DNA of 37,548 bases, from contig CANNKG010000030.1 in assembly GCA_947505105.1 (NCBI GenBank), forward strand, positions 1 to 37,548, written 5' to 3'. This DNA comes from Methylococcaceae bacterium. Lineage in GTDB: Bacteria; Pseudomonadota; Gammaproteobacteria; Methylococcales; Methylomonadaceae. Numbering within the stretch: the stretch's first letter is position 1; each line of letters begins with the position of its first letter. The position numbers were made by a program, and so were the translations under genes. Shown piece by piece: positions 19,212-28,761 of the stretch. The notes beneath the pieces are model-generated. The model did no database searches. It saw only the letters and a program-made list of their open reading frames with translations, and was not told the DNA's origin.

Positions 19212-22037
19212 ATGGACTACAAGCACACACTTAATCTCCCAAATACGCAATTCGCCATGAAGGCCAATCTGGCCCAACGCGAACCGGAACGCTTAAAACA
19301 CTGGACGCAACTGGAGCTGTATCAAAAAATCCGTGACGTCAGCGAGGGCCGCCCCAAATTTATACTTCACGATGGCCCTCCTTATGCCAACGGCTCGATT
19401 CATATCGGACACGCAGTTAATAAAATCCTCAAGGACATTATCGTTAAATCCAAAACTCTGAGCGGCTTTGATGCCCCCTATGTGCCGGGTTGGGACTGTC
19501 ATGGCCTGCCGATTGAGTTACAGGTTGAAAAAAAGATCGGTAAGGCGGGTGTCAAAGTCTCAGCGGCAGATTTTCGTAAAGCCTGCCGCGAATACGCTCA
19601 AAAACAGGTCGGCATTCAAAAAAGCGAATTCATCCGACTTGGCGTTCTCGGCGACTGGGAAAATCCCTATCTCACCATGAATTACCTCGTCGAAGCCGAT
19701 ATTGTCAGAGCACTCGGTAAAATAAGTAGTCGCGGCCATTTGACCCAAGGTTCCAAACCGGTTCACTGGTGTACTGATTGCGGCTCGGCGCTCGCCGAGG
19801 CTGAAGTCGAATATGAAGATAAACGTTCACCTGCGATTGACGTTCGATTTGAAGTCATCGACGAACAGGCTTTTCTAGCAAATTGCCACCACTCGCCCGA
19901 GCAATATGGCGAAGGTCCTTTGTCTGTCGTTATTTGGACGACCACGCCGTGGACTTTACCGGCCAATCAGGGCGTTGCCTTGAATGCCAATCTCGATTAT
20001 GCGATTGTACAATGCAGCTCTAATGATCAAAAAGAGCGCTTGGTTATTGCCGAAGCCTTGCTCAAAGATACCATGCTGCGTTATGGCATTGACGATTACC
20101 ATGTGATTGCCTATTGCCCTGGCTCAGCCCTGGAACACCAGAAATTGCAACATCCATTCTATGATCGTCAGGTACCGATCATTCTCGGCGACCATGTAAC
20201 TACCGATGCCGGTACTGGCGCCGTACATACCGCACCCGGCCACGGTCAGGATGACTATATAGTCGGTCAACAATACGGCCTGCCCGTTGATTGCCCGGTC
20301 GGCGACAATGGGGTATTTTTACCCAATACTGAGTTGTTTGCCGGCGAACATGTGTTCAACGCCAACGACCATGTCGTCGAGGTGTTACAACAACGCGGCA
20401 AACTCGTGCATAATCAGGCGCTACTGCATAGCTATCCACATTGCTGGCGACATAAAACCCCTATTATCTTCCGCGCGACCCCGCAATGGTTCATTGCTAT
20501 GGATAAAGAACAGTTGCGCGAGCAAGCATTAACCGAAATCAAAGCGGTGCAATGGATTCCTGACTGGGGCCAAGCTCGCATCGAAAGCATGATCCAAGGC
20601 CGCCCGGATTGGTGCGTATCGAGACAACGGACTTGGGGTGTTCCGATCACGCTGTTTGTCAATAAACAAAGCGGTGCGTTGCACCCTAAGACCGACACGC
20701 TGATTGAAACCATCGCGCAACGCATCGAACAAGAAGGTATAGAAGCTTGGTTTGCATTGGATCCAAAAGAATTGCTCGGCGCTGAAGCCGAGCAGTACCA
20801 AAAAATCCCCGATACCCTGGATGTTTGGTTTGATTCGGGCGTCACCCATACCGCCGTATTATGTCGCCGAGAACAGCTGAGCTTTCCTGCCGATTTGTAC
20901 TTAGAAGGCTCTGACCAACATCGAGGTTGGTTCCAGTCTTCATTATTGACCTCAATCGCGATGACCTCTAAAGCGCCCTATAAAGCAGTGTTAACACATG
21001 GCTTTACCGTGGACGCCGAAGGAAAAAAAATGTCCAAATCCAAGGGCAATGTCGTCGCACCACAAACCGTAATGAATGCCTTAGGCGCCGACGTGTTGCG
21101 CCTCTGGGTAGCCGCGACCGATTACCGGGGTGAAATGTCGGTTTCCGATGAAATTCTGAACCGGACCGCCGACAGCTATCGACGCATCAGAAATACTGCG
21201 CGTTTTCTATTATCAAATCTTGAAGGATTCGATCCAGCGCAGCATTGCGTTAAAACAGAAAATTTGCTGGCATTAGATCGTTGGGTTGTAGACCGCGCCT
21301 TTACATTGCAAAAAGAAATCGAAGCCCATTATGAAAGCTATCAGTTTCAATTGATTACCCAAAAAATACTGAACTTCTGCTCACTAGACCTCGGCAGCTT
21401 TTATCTGGATATCATCAAGGATAGACAATATACCGTCAAAACTGATGCCCTCGCCCGGCGTTCAGCACAAACAGCGATGTATCATGTTATCGAAGCCTTG
21501 GTTAGATGGCTTGCACCGATCACCAGCTATACCGCCGATGAAATTTGGCAAGCCATCCCAGGCGAACATAGTGCCTCAGTCTTTCTTGAGACTTGGTACA
21601 CAGAGCTCGCGGAACTTGCCGATCATGAAATACTGGGGCGTGAATTCTGGAAGACGCTGATGACTGTTCGCAGCGCGGTCGGGAAAGAGCTCGAACAACA
21701 ACGCGCCAAGGGTAACCTCGGCTCGTCGTTAAATGCCGAAGTGGAACTCTATTGCGATGCCGAACTCTACGCTCAACTGCAACAGATCGAGCCGGAACTG
21801 CACTTTATTTTCATTACCTCCAAGGTTACCTTAGCAAAAACGCAAGATCGACCAGATGCAGCCGTAACTTCTGAGATAGAGGGATTGAGTATTAAAATTA
21901 ATGTTTCAACACATACCAAATGCGTGCGCTGCTGGCATCAACGAGAAGATGTCGGGAGTCATCCAGACCATCCTGAACTCTGCGGTCGCTGCATCGAAAA
22001 TGTCGAAGGCGACGGCGAAACTCGTCAGTTTGCCTGA
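19212..22037 (+). CDS. ileS: isoleucyl-tRNA synthetase
   Basis: A 941-residue class I synthetase. HIGH-type motif is [17 protein letters not shown] near residues 54-70, the editing (CP1) domain includes [13 protein letters not shown] and [16 protein letters not shown], and KMSKS is intact ([11 protein letters not shown]). The C-terminal zinc ribbon has paired cysteines CVRCW and CGRC. In-frame starts exist at TTG 19200, ATG 19206 and ATG 19212. I chose 19212 ([14 protein letters not shown]) by likeness to the family start. It lies between ribF and lspA as in E. coli. Confidence 0.97.
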   Translation: MDYKHTLNLPNTQFAMKANLAQREPERLKHWTQLELYQKIRDVSEGRPKFILHDGPPYANGSIHIGHAVNKILKDIIVKSKTLSGFDAPYVPGWDCHGLPIELQVEKKIGKAGVKVSAADFRKACREYAQKQVGIQKSEFIRLGVLGDWENPYLTMNYLVEADIVRALGKISSRGHLTQGSKPVHWCTDCGSALAEAEVEYEDKRSPAIDVRFEVIDEQAFLANCHHSPEQYGEGPLSVVIWTTTPWTLPANQGVALNANLDYAIVQCSSNDQKERLVIAEALLKDTMLRYGIDDYHVIAYCPGSALEHQKLQHPFYDRQVPIILGDHVTTDAGTGAVHTAPGHGQDDYIVGQQYGLPVDCPVGDNGVFLPNTELFAGEHVFNANDHVVEVLQQRGKLVHNQALLHSYPHCWRHKTPIIFRATPQWFIAMDKEQLREQALTEIKAVQWIPDWGQARIESMIQGRPDWCVSRQRTWGVPITLFVNKQSGALHPKTDTLIETIAQRIEQEGIEAWFALDPKELLGAEAEQYQKIPDTLDVWFDSGVTHTAVLCRREQLSFPADLYLEGSDQHRGWFQSSLLTSIAMTSKAPYKAVLTHGFTVDAEGKKMSKSKGNVVAPQTVMNALGADVLRLWVAATDYRGEMSVSDEILNRTADSYRRIRNTARFLLSNLEGFDPAQHCVKTENLLALDRWVVDRAFTLQKEIEAHYESYQFQLITQKILNFCSLDLGSFYLDIIKDRQYTVKTDALARRSAQTAMYHVIEALVRWLAPITSYTADEIWQAIPGEHSASVFLETWYTELAELADHEILGREFWKTLMTVRSAVGKELEQQRAKGNLGSSLNAEVELYCDAELYAQLQQIEPELHFIFITSKVTLAKTQDRPDAAVTSEIEGLSIKINVSTHTKCVRCWHQREDVGSHPDHPELCGRCIENVEGDGETRQFA

Positions 22038-22045
22038 GGACCTAT

Positions 22046-22513
22046 ATGTTGAAATGGTTATGGTTATCCCTGCTCGTATTGGTGCTCGATCAAGTCAGCA
22101 AAATCGCGGTTTCACATTCAATGGCGCTGTTTGAATCGATTCCCATTATGCCGTCATTCAACCTGACCCATGTGCATAACCAAGGTGCAGCCTTCAGCTT
22201 TTTAAGTAAAGCAGGAGGCTGGCAACGTTGGTTCTTTGCAGGACTTGCGACGATAATCAGCATCGGTCTGACTATCTGGCTGGCGCGCCTAAAAAGCCAT
22301 GAACGCCTACTCGCAACAGCGCTAGCCCTGATTTTAGGTGGTGCGATCGGCAACCTGATTGACCGCTTACTCTATGGCTATGTGATCGATTTTCTCGATG
22401 TCTACTATCAAGACTGGCATTGGCCAGCCTTTAATATTGCCGATTCAGCCATTACCCTTGGAGTAGGCTTAATGCTGCTGGAATCGTTTAGTAACCAAGA
22501 GAAAGCTGATTAA
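22046..22513 (+). CDS. lspA: lipoprotein signal peptidase
   Basis: A 155-residue signal peptidase II with four membrane segments that cleaves prolipoproteins before the lipidated Cys. The catalytic Asp pair is in GNLIDRL and FNIADSAIT, and HVHNQGAAFSFL is the conserved loop. GAGGA stands 7 bp before the ATG. It lies 8 bp after ileS, so it is in the same transcript. The lipocalin at 8597-9130 is one likely substrate. Confidence 0.96.
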   Translation: MLKWLWLSLLVLVLDQVSKIAVSHSMALFESIPIMPSFNLTHVHNQGAAFSFLSKAGGWQRWFFAGLATIISIGLTIWLARLKSHERLLATALALILGGAIGNLIDRLLYGYVIDFLDVYYQDWHWPAFNIADSAITLGVGLMLLESFSNQEKAD

Positions 22514-22568
22514 TAACCAAACAGACAATTCCAAGCAAGGTTGAGGAGTAATCAGGAGCGCTTGCGTT

Positions 22569-22618
22569 GGTTGGCGGTTAGGCCTGATGAGGTCGGGCTT
22601 TCTTACGCAGCGCCAACC
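22569..22618. repeat. stem-loop between lspA and trpG (first)
   Basis: A perfect 8-bp inverted repeat GGTTGGCG (22569-22576) and CGCCAACC (22611-22618) with a 34-nt loop, followed by a short A-run. It may end lspA transcription or be a copy of a dispersed intergenic repeat. Confidence 0.4.
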
Positions 22619-22650
22619 TAAAAAATGTCCAATATACGAGATGAGTCGGT

Positions 22651-22710
22651 TGGGTTGAGCGACTACCTAATGATCTTTACCGTCAGATAGGGTACTCGGC
22701 TCTCAACCCA
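22651..22710. repeat. stem-loop between lspA and trpG (second)
   Basis: A perfect 9-bp inverted repeat TGGGTTGAG (22651-22659) and CTCAACCCA (22702-22710), extended inward by an imperfect pair around CGACTACCT and AGGGTACTCG. It lies in the convergent space before the trpG stop and has no T-run. Confidence 0.4.
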
Positions 22711-22717
22711 TAAACAC

Positions 22718-23308
22718 TTACCGCTCCAGAAAATTCCGCAGCAAATCATGCCCATGTTCGGTCAAAATCGACTCGGGATGAAATTGCACGCCTTCGATAT
22801 CAAGGGTTTTATGTCTGACCCCCATGATTTCATCCATCTTGCCAGCTTGGTCCTGAGTCCAGGCGGTGACTTCCAAACAATCGGGCAAGGTTTCCTGAGC
22901 AATAACCAAGGAATGATAGCGCGTTGCGGTAAACGGATTATTCAAGCCCTTGAATACGCCGATATTATGATGGAATACTTGGGAGGTTTTGCCATGCATG
23001 ATGCTTTTGGCGTGAATAATGTCGCCGCCGAAAGCGTAGCCGATGCTTTGATGACCCAAGCAAACGCCTAAAATCGGAATTTGGCCCGCAAATCTTTTGA
23101 TCGCATCGACCGAAACCCCTGCTTCTTTTGGGGTACAAGGACCCGGTGAAATTACAATTTTATCGGGTGTCAAGGCGGCGATGTCATCGAGCGTCACTTG
23201 ATCGTTGCGCACAACCGTGACCTTGGCGCCGAGTTCGCCGAAATACTGCACCAGATTGTAGGTGAACGAATCATAGTTATCGATCATGACTACATTAATT
23301 AAACTCAT
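22718..23308 (-). CDS. trpG: anthranilate synthase component II (glutamine amidotransferase)
   Basis: A 196-residue class I glutamine amidotransferase that supplies ammonia to TrpE in tryptophan synthesis. The triad is Cys83 (GVCLGHQ), His177 and Glu179 (VQFHPESI). N-terminal [14 protein letters not shown] and SPGPCTP are typical of TrpG/PabA, and the product may serve both anthranilate and aminodeoxychorismate synthases. The start overlaps the trpE stop by 4 bp. Confidence 0.95.
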   Translation of the reverse strand: MSLINVVMIDNYDSFTYNLVQYFGELGAKVTVVRNDQVTLDDIAALTPDKIVISPGPCTPKEAGVSVDAIKRFAGQIPILGVCLGHQSIGYAFGGDIIHAKSIMHGKTSQVFHHNIGVFKGLNNPFTATRYHSLVIAQETLPDCLEVTAWTQDQAGKMDEIMGVRHKTLDIEGVQFHPESILTEHGHDLLRNFLER

Positions 23309-24792
23309 GCCTGTTCTCCTTCCAATCCTGCTTCGGCCATGCTGACGGCGCGGAAGATGGCTCGACCTTTATTCATGGTTTCATCCCATTCGCTTTGCGG
23401 CACGGAATCGTACACAATACCCGCCCCGGCCTGGATGTATAAGGTTTGATCCTTAATGACTGCAGTTCTGATCGCAATCGCGGTATCGAGGTTACCCGCC
23501 CAAGAGATATAACCAACTGCCCCGGAATATACCCCGCGTTTGACCGGCTCCAATTCATTGATAATTTCCATCGCCCGAATCTTTGGCGCGCCACTGACGG
23601 TTCCGGCAGGAAAAGTCGCCGCTAGTACGTCGAAAGCATTTTTACCGGCTTGCAGGTGTCCCGTTACATTCGACACGATATGCATGACATGCGAGTAACG
23701 TTCGACGATCATTTTGTCAGTCAGTTTAACTGAACCGATTTCAGCAACGCGTCCGGTATCGTTGCGGCCTAAGTCAATTAACATCAAGTGTTCGGCAATT
23801 TCTTTCGGATCGGCAAGTAATTCCTGCTCCAATGCCAAGTCCTGTTCGGGAGTCAGTCCCCGACGACGGGTGCCAGCAATCGGTCTGACCGTGACCGTAT
23901 TATCTTCAAGGCGCACCAGAATTTCAGGTGAGGAACCGACGATATGGAAATCATCGAGGTTAAGGAAAAACATATACGGCGAAGGATTCAGACAACGCAA
24001 GGCGCGATACAAATTTAACGGCGCGGCGGTATACGGAATCGCCATGCGCTGCGACAACACGACCTGCATAATGTCGCCATCGGTAATGTATTCTTTAGCT
24101 TTTAGAACCGCATCCTGATACCCTTGCTCAGTAAAACCCGATACAAAATCGGCTTCCTCGACCTGTTTGGGTTTAATTTGGTTTTTGGCTTTGACTTGTA
24201 ATTCACGCAGATTTTTTGCCAGGGTATCAAGCCTAGCCACAGCCTGTTCATACGCCTGCACTTGAGCTGGGTCAGCGTGCGTCAACAGCAACATTTTGCC
24301 GGACAGATTATCAAACACCAGCATTTCTTCCGAAACCATCAACAGGATGTCCGGACAACCTAAAGGGTCTGGTTTATCACGAGCTTTCAGGCGCGGTTCG
24401 ATATATTCAATGGTTTCATAGCCGAAATAGCCGACTAGACCGCCGCTAAAGCGCGGCAATCCTGGAATTTCAGGCACCCGATACCGCTGCTTGAATGCTT
24501 CGATCCACTGCAATGGGTTAGTGTGGCTCAAGGTTTCTTGCACGACACCGTTATGCAGTACCGAAATGTCATTCTCGACGATTTTAACCAGGGTTTTACA
24601 GGGCAAACCTATAATTGAATAGCGCCCCCACTGCTCGCCGCCATGTACCGATTCAAACAAGTAGGAATAAGGGCCGTCGGCCAATTTGAGATAGGCGCTC
24701 AGCGGTGTATCTAAATCGGCCAGAATTTCGCGACTGATCGGAATGCGGTTGAAGTTTTGTTGGGCGTAATGCTCGAATTGTTCAGGGGTCAT
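23305..24792 (-). CDS. trpE: anthranilate synthase component I
   Basis: A 495-residue chorismate-binding enzyme that forms anthranilate. The N-terminal [20 protein letters not shown] region contains the LxES-type tryptophan feedback site, and the C-terminal catalytic domain has [22 protein letters not shown] and [16 protein letters not shown]. Length fits the family. A pair of GTTAAC-centred sites just upstream suggests repression by TrpR. In many relatives rpe, gph and trpEG lie together. Here hicBA stands between rpe and trpE and no gph is seen. Confidence 0.96.
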   Translation of the reverse strand: MTPEQFEHYAQQNFNRIPISREILADLDTPLSAYLKLADGPYSYLFESVHGGEQWGRYSIIGLPCKTLVKIVENDISVLHNGVVQETLSHTNPLQWIEAFKQRYRVPEIPGLPRFSGGLVGYFGYETIEYIEPRLKARDKPDPLGCPDILLMVSEEMLVFDNLSGKMLLLTHADPAQVQAYEQAVARLDTLAKNLRELQVKAKNQIKPKQVEEADFVSGFTEQGYQDAVLKAKEYITDGDIMQVVLSQRMAIPYTAAPLNLYRALRCLNPSPYMFFLNLDDFHIVGSSPEILVRLEDNTVTVRPIAGTRRRGLTPEQDLALEQELLADPKEIAEHLMLIDLGRNDTGRVAEIGSVKLTDKMIVERYSHVMHIVSNVTGHLQAGKNAFDVLAATFPAGTVSGAPKIRAMEIINELEPVKRGVYSGAVGYISWAGNLDTAIAIRTAVIKDQTLYIQAGAGIVYDSVPQSEWDETMNKGRAIFRAVSMAEAGLEGEQA

Positions 24793-24818
24793 GGATTAAT
24801 CGAAAAGGAAAATTGCCT

Positions 24819-24836
24819 AGTTAACCTGAGTTAACT
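24819..24836 (-). promoter_or_regulatory. candidate tandem TrpR-box operator of trpE
   Basis: AGTTAAC-CTGA-GTTAACT is a perfect 7-bp inverted repeat ending 27 bp before the trpE ATG. Each half holds GTTAAC, the centre of the TrpR operator, and the flanks give CTAGTTAAC on one side and GTTAACTA on the other, close to the known core CTAGTTAACTAG. The two centres are 10 bp apart. No trpR gene is in the window. Confidence 0.5.
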
Positions 24837-24972
24837 ATCTCTAAAGCTAAGATAGCGTATGGGTTAATCATTAAAATGTTTTATTAAAAACGTCCAAAAA
24901 AGAAAGCTTTATAAAGCGAAAGAGCGGTTTCTGCTGATTGCTTCATTACAAGTCTTCAATAGATAAGCCGGT

Positions 24973-25158
24973 TTATTTGGAAATTTTTGCTAACATACGT
25001 CCACCGATTTCTTCGCCGTCATGAAAAGCAAAGACAAAATCAGCCCAGCCGTCACGTTGTAAAACTTTGTGCGAACCTGTTTGCCGTTTTACCACTCAAC
25101 CGATTGCCAGTAAAGCCGTTAAAACCCGTTTAGCTTTAAGACTTGGAAAATGCGTCAT
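24973..25158 (-). pseudogene. hicA: HicA mRNA interferase toxin, inactivated by an in-frame TGA
   Basis: Reading from ATG 25158 (minus) gives MTHFPSLKAKRVLTALLAIG, then TGA at codon 21 (25096-25098), then VVKRQTGSHKVLQRDG, DFVFAFHDGEEIGGRMLAK and a stop at 24973. Read through the TGA, this is a normal 61-codon HicA: the VLxALxxxG-W-xVxRQxGSH pattern shows the stop replaces the conserved Trp, one base from TGG. GSH contains the expected catalytic His. The start overlaps the hicB stop (ATGA), as in functional hicBA pairs. The codon right after the TGA is GTG, so a short N-terminally truncated product could in principle restart there. Most likely a dead toxin. Confidence 0.8.
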
Positions 25159-25364
25159 GCAGCAAACAACAGCTCAAGCTCAGGTAACATTTCGCCGTGA
25201 TTGAGCCGGTCAGCGAGGATTCGCAACTCCAGCGCTTCAACTTTGGCCAGCGCTTGTTGTTGAGATTCTCCGTAAACCATAGCGCCGGAAAGTTCAGCAA
25301 TTTCAGCAATCCACCGACCATCATCTTCTTGCTCAAGATCAATGAAAAATTTATTAACCTGCAT
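25155..25364 (-). CDS. hicB: HicB-family antitoxin
   Basis: A 69-residue HicB-type protein with the partial RNase H-like fold: FFIDLEQEDDGRWIAEIAEL followed by SGAMVYGESQQQALAKVEAL, the typical beta-hairpin and helix. There is no C-terminal DNA-binding helix, so this is the short type. Gene order is hicB then hicA, with a 4-bp overlap. With the toxin broken, the antitoxin may be a relic or may still act on another HicA. The pair is inserted between rpe and trpE. Confidence 0.85.
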   Translation of the reverse strand: MQVNKFFIDLEQEDDGRWIAEIAELSGAMVYGESQQQALAKVEALELRILADRLNHGEMLPELELLFAA

Positions 25365-25468
25365 AAGTGTTTACCAGTAGCACAGTTAAATTAGCTTAAG
25401 ATGGCTTAACGAAAATGTAGCATCGCTTCGCGACTGATTCGAAAAGCCACCTCAGTTGAACCTACGAT

Positions 25469-26140
25469 TTAAGAGGCTTTCGCCAATTCCGCACGCATTT
25501 CGTCAATGATTTGCTTGTAATCCGGTTTACCGAAAATTGCGGAACCTGCGACGAAAGTATCAGCGCCAGCTTCTTTAATTGCACGAATGTTGTCGCCTTT
25601 TACACCGCCGTCGATTTCCAAGCGAATGTTACGGCCACTCGCATCGATTCTTTTTCTAACTTCGCGCAATTTATCCAGCGCAGACGGAATGAATGATTGA
25701 CCACCAAAGCCTGGGTTAACCGACATCAATAAAATCATGTCGAGTTTATCCATAACATAATCCAGATGGCTTAGCGGCGTACCCGGATTAAATACTAAAC
25801 CGGCTTGGCAACCGCAATCTTTAATTAATTGCAAAGTACGGTCGATATGCACCGAACCTTCCGGGTGAAAGGTAATAATGTTGGCACCGGCTTTAGCGAA
25901 ATCAGGAATAATACGATCAACCGGTTCGATCATCAAATGCACGTCAATCGGAGCAGTAACGCCGTGTTTTCTTAATGCTTCACATACCAAGGGTCCTATC
26001 GTCAGATTAGGCACAAAATGGTTGTCCATGACATCAAAATGTACAATATCCGCGCCAGCGGCTAAGACGTTATCGACTTCTTCCCCTAATTTTGCAAAGT
26101 TGGCTGAAAGAATAGATGGAGCAATCCAATCTTTGTTCAT
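25469..26140 (-). CDS. rpe: ribulose-phosphate 3-epimerase
   Basis: A 223-residue TIM-barrel epimerase that interconverts ribulose 5-phosphate and xylulose 5-phosphate in the pentose phosphate and, in methylotrophs, ribulose monophosphate or Calvin pathways. [57 protein letters not shown] and [11 protein letters not shown] carry the metal ligands and catalytic Asp residues. I chose ATG 26140 because GAGGG stands 8 bp upstream. The frame opens at 26158. It is divergent from the FAH gene. Confidence 0.96.
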   Translation of the reverse strand: MNKDWIAPSILSANFAKLGEEVDNVLAAGADIVHFDVMDNHFVPNLTIGPLVCEALRKHGVTAPIDVHLMIEPVDRIIPDFAKAGANIITFHPEGSVHIDRTLQLIKDCGCQAGLVFNPGTPLSHLDYVMDKLDMILLMSVNPGFGGQSFIPSALDKLREVRKRIDASGRNIRLEIDGGVKGDNIRAIKEAGADTFVAGSAIFGKPDYKQIIDEMRAELAKAS

Positions 26141-26254
26141 AATCTTTACCCTCGTCAATAAATAAAACTGGTAGTATAACTTTTTTTTGGCAATCTTTCT
26201 TAACCTTTACAATAGCGATTTTTTCTCTAAAACCTCAGAGGGCATTTAAGGTAT

Positions 26255-27118
26255 ATGAAACTGGTCACGTTTAGCCATGCACAGCAAACCCGCATCGGAG
26301 CAGTAGTCGATGATCACGTCGTTGACGGCTTGAATCATCAGGACATTCCCAACACAATGCTGGAGTTTTTAAATGCAGGAACCAAGGCATTGAATGCTAT
26401 GCAGCGACACATCGAAAACGCTTCGTTGCGCCTGCCATTAAATTCGGTCAAACTTCATGCGCCTATTCCGCGTCCAGGCAAATTTTTAGGCATCGGTCTA
26501 AATTATGCCGATCATATTGAAGAAACAGGACGAGCTAAACCGGACTACCCAACCGTCTTTACCAAACAAGGAACCAGTGTCATCGGTATGAATGACGCAA
26601 TTCATCTCCCTAAAATCTCTGATAAAGTTGATTATGAAGGGGAACTTGCTTTTGTAATCGGCAAACGTTGTAAACATGTCTCAGTAACAGATGCACCGTC
26701 AATGATTGCCGGCTTTACCATAGTCAATGATGTTACGGTCCGTGATTGGCAAAATCGTTCGCCCACCTGGACACTTGGTAAGTCTTTTGATACTCACGGT
26801 CCGATGGGACCTTGGTTAGTCACAAGCGATGAAATTCCCGACCCGCATAACCTGACCTTAAAAACCTGGGTGGATGATGAACTCAGACAAAGCTCAAATA
26901 CTCGCTACATGTTATTCAATTGCTACGAATTACTGAGTTACCTCAGCGAGGCTATGACCCTTGAACCCGGTGACGTTATCTCTACCGGAACCCCAAGCGG
27001 TGTCGGCGTAAAAATGCAGCCTCGCGGCTACTTGAGAGCCGGACAAACCGCAAAAATTACCATAGAAAGTATCGGTACCTTACTGAATCATGTCATTAAT
27101 GATCCCGGACAGAATTAG
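26255..27118 (+). CDS. fumarylacetoacetate hydrolase-family protein
   Basis: A 287-residue FAH-fold enzyme. The N-terminal cap (residues 1-65) is followed by the catalytic domain beginning GKFLGIGLNYADHIEE. Metal ligands are the Glu pair in DYEGELAFVIG and the Asp in VNDVTVRDWQ. GTPSGVGVKMQP near the end is also conserved. Relatives hydrolyse or decarboxylate acyl pyruvates and oxaloacetate, or act as 2-hydroxyhepta-2,4-diene-1,7-dioate isomerases. The substrate cannot be told from sequence, and no aromatic degradation genes surround it. Its promoter must lie in the 114 bp shared with rpe. Confidence 0.9.
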   Translation: MKLVTFSHAQQTRIGAVVDDHVVDGLNHQDIPNTMLEFLNAGTKALNAMQRHIENASLRLPLNSVKLHAPIPRPGKFLGIGLNYADHIEETGRAKPDYPTVFTKQGTSVIGMNDAIHLPKISDKVDYEGELAFVIGKRCKHVSVTDAPSMIAGFTIVNDVTVRDWQNRSPTWTLGKSFDTHGPMGPWLVTSDEIPDPHNLTLKTWVDDELRQSSNTRYMLFNCYELLSYLSEAMTLEPGDVISTGTPSGVGVKMQPRGYLRAGQTAKITIESIGTLLNHVINDPGQN

Positions 27119-27252
27119 AGCGACGTTATTGCATCTAATTCGATAGACCGCTTCCAATTAGATAAGTATCTACTAAAATTTAATACGCCAAGGTATTTGC
27201 GACATCAAAATGAAATATTTAAACATTATTAACCACACGTTACAGATAAATA

Positions 27253-28605
27253 ATGAATATTACGCATAATTTCACGATTGAATCTTTAATAGAAACTCAT
27301 GACCTGCCCTTCCTGGTGATTAATAAGCAATTACAGATAGTGGCCGTCAATACTGCCTGGGAAAATCATTTTGGCCTGTCGAGAGACGAGCAATTAGGCC
27401 AACCCTGCTGTCCTGATGATATCCAATGTCGGCATCGACGTTTTTTTGAAACCATGGAAGGTTATACCTGTTCTTTTACCGAAGCTACGGCGAAATTTAA
27501 CATTAGCAATATTGGCTATAAAGCACAATTTCGCATCAGTGGTTATCCAATCCACGATGCTGATGACAATGTATTTCTCGGAGAGTCAATATCAATCACT
27601 CAACAATTGGAGAATAACTATCCCTTTGCTCAAATGGTGGGGATCTCGCCTGCTTTCTTAAAATTACAAACTAAATTGGAACAGGCTGCCAAATCAAACG
27701 TTCCCGTACTCCTCACTGGAGAAACAGGTACCGGCAAAGAAGTTGCCGCAGCATTTATTCACGCAAATTCAGAAAGTATCACTGGTGATTTTATTGTAGT
27801 GGACTGCACCCTGTTAACCGAAAATCTTTGCGAAAGCGAATTATTCGGTCACGAGAAAGGCGCCTTCACCAATGCAGTGACTAGCAAAAAAGGCCTATTC
27901 GAACTCGCTAACCAAGGTACATTATTTCTGGACGAAGTCGGTGAATTACCGCTTTCTCAACAACCCAAACTACTACGTGCGCTAGAAAGTGGACAATTTC
28001 GACGCGTTGGTGGAACAAAAGCGCTTTCCTCCAAGGTTCGAGTCATCTGCGCAACCCATAGAAACCTAGGTGACATGGTCAAGGCCGGCACATTTCGGGA
28101 AGATTTGTTTTATCGCTTATCAGTTCTGCCGATTGAAATTCCGCCGTTGCGCGACCGAAAACAAGATATCCCCCTTTTAGCAGAATTTATGTTGCGCCAG
28201 GATGGGCATTCGCACATTCTCACTCAAAATGCGGTTGCTAAATTATCGGGCCATCGCTGGCCGGGTAATATCCGCGAACTAAAAAATTGTATGCAGTTAG
28301 CTATTGCTTTAGCCACGCATAGTCAAATTGACAAGCAGGAAATTCATATCCTTAGGCGCAGATCGCGCAATGTTAATGTAGAAAATTTATATTCTTCAAA
28401 CACCATTCAAAATAGCCCTGGTGAATCCATCCTCTTACCTCAATCCAACCCATCTCCGCCCAAAAAACGAGACAAAACAGACGAAAAAGATTTGATTATT
28501 AGCCTCTTAGAAAAACATCAAGGAAATCGCAAATTGATTGCCGCTGAAATGCAAATCAGTGAACGAACACTATATCGCAAACTGGATTTATTTAAATTGA
28601 GTTAG
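27253..28605 (+). CDS. sigma-54-dependent transcriptional activator with PAS domain
   Basis: A 450-residue enhancer-binding protein. Residues 10-120 form a PAS-like sensor (FLVINKQLQIVAVNTAWENHFG) with a cysteine-rich stretch C52, C53, C59 and C73. Residues 128-360 are the AAA+ domain with Walker A GETGTGKE (156-163), Walker B LFLDEVG and Arg fingers in FREDLFYRL. The C-terminus is a Fis-type helix-turn-helix (GNRKLIAAEMQISERTLYRKL). The sigma-54 contact loop reads GAFTNA at 203-208 instead of GAFTGA. There is no receiver domain, so it senses its signal directly. Targets unknown. The efflux operon 157 bp downstream is a candidate, but I found no -24/-12 promoter there. Confidence 0.92.
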   Translation: MNITHNFTIESLIETHDLPFLVINKQLQIVAVNTAWENHFGLSRDEQLGQPCCPDDIQCRHRRFFETMEGYTCSFTEATAKFNISNIGYKAQFRISGYPIHDADDNVFLGESISITQQLENNYPFAQMVGISPAFLKLQTKLEQAAKSNVPVLLTGETGTGKEVAAAFIHANSESITGDFIVVDCTLLTENLCESELFGHEKGAFTNAVTSKKGLFELANQGTLFLDEVGELPLSQQPKLLRALESGQFRRVGGTKALSSKVRVICATHRNLGDMVKAGTFREDLFYRLSVLPIEIPPLRDRKQDIPLLAEFMLRQDGHSHILTQNAVAKLSGHRWPGNIRELKNCMQLAIALATHSQIDKQEIHILRRRSRNVNVENLYSSNTIQNSPGESILLPQSNPSPPKKRDKTDEKDLIISLLEKHQGNRKLIAAEMQISERTLYRKLDLFKLS

Positions 28606-28622
28606 CAATTCTAGTGCGTAAT

Positions 28623-28647
28623 CGGAGCTTTAATTAGAAGAGCTCCG
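28623..28647. terminator. hairpin after the sigma-54 regulator
   Basis: CGGAGCT (28623-28629) and AGCTCCG (28641-28647), a perfect 7-bp stem with an 11-nt loop starting 18 bp after the regulator stop. No T-run. Confidence 0.35.
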
Positions 28648-28761
28648 TTAGGCAACTAAAACTTGAGCTTAAAGACCCATAATCACGCCGAAGCAGTCTT
28701 GATCACCACTTAATAAAATCCATTTAGTTTCAAATAGTTTAATAAAACTGCGTTTTCTCTT

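Noticed and set aside
25096-25098. TGA as a recoded (Trp or selenocysteine) codon in hicA
   Set aside because: TGA ends hicB, ribF and other genes here, no SECIS-like hairpin is apparent, and HicA has Trp at this place, so a plain nonsense mutation is simpler.
25136-25342. Alternative minus-strand frame overlapping hicB
   Set aside because: Out of frame with the recognisable HicB sequence and without any conserved feature.
28606-28761. A sigma-54 promoter for the efflux operon
   Set aside because: I found no TGGC-N(7)-TTGC-like pair with GG and GC at the right spacing in this stretch.
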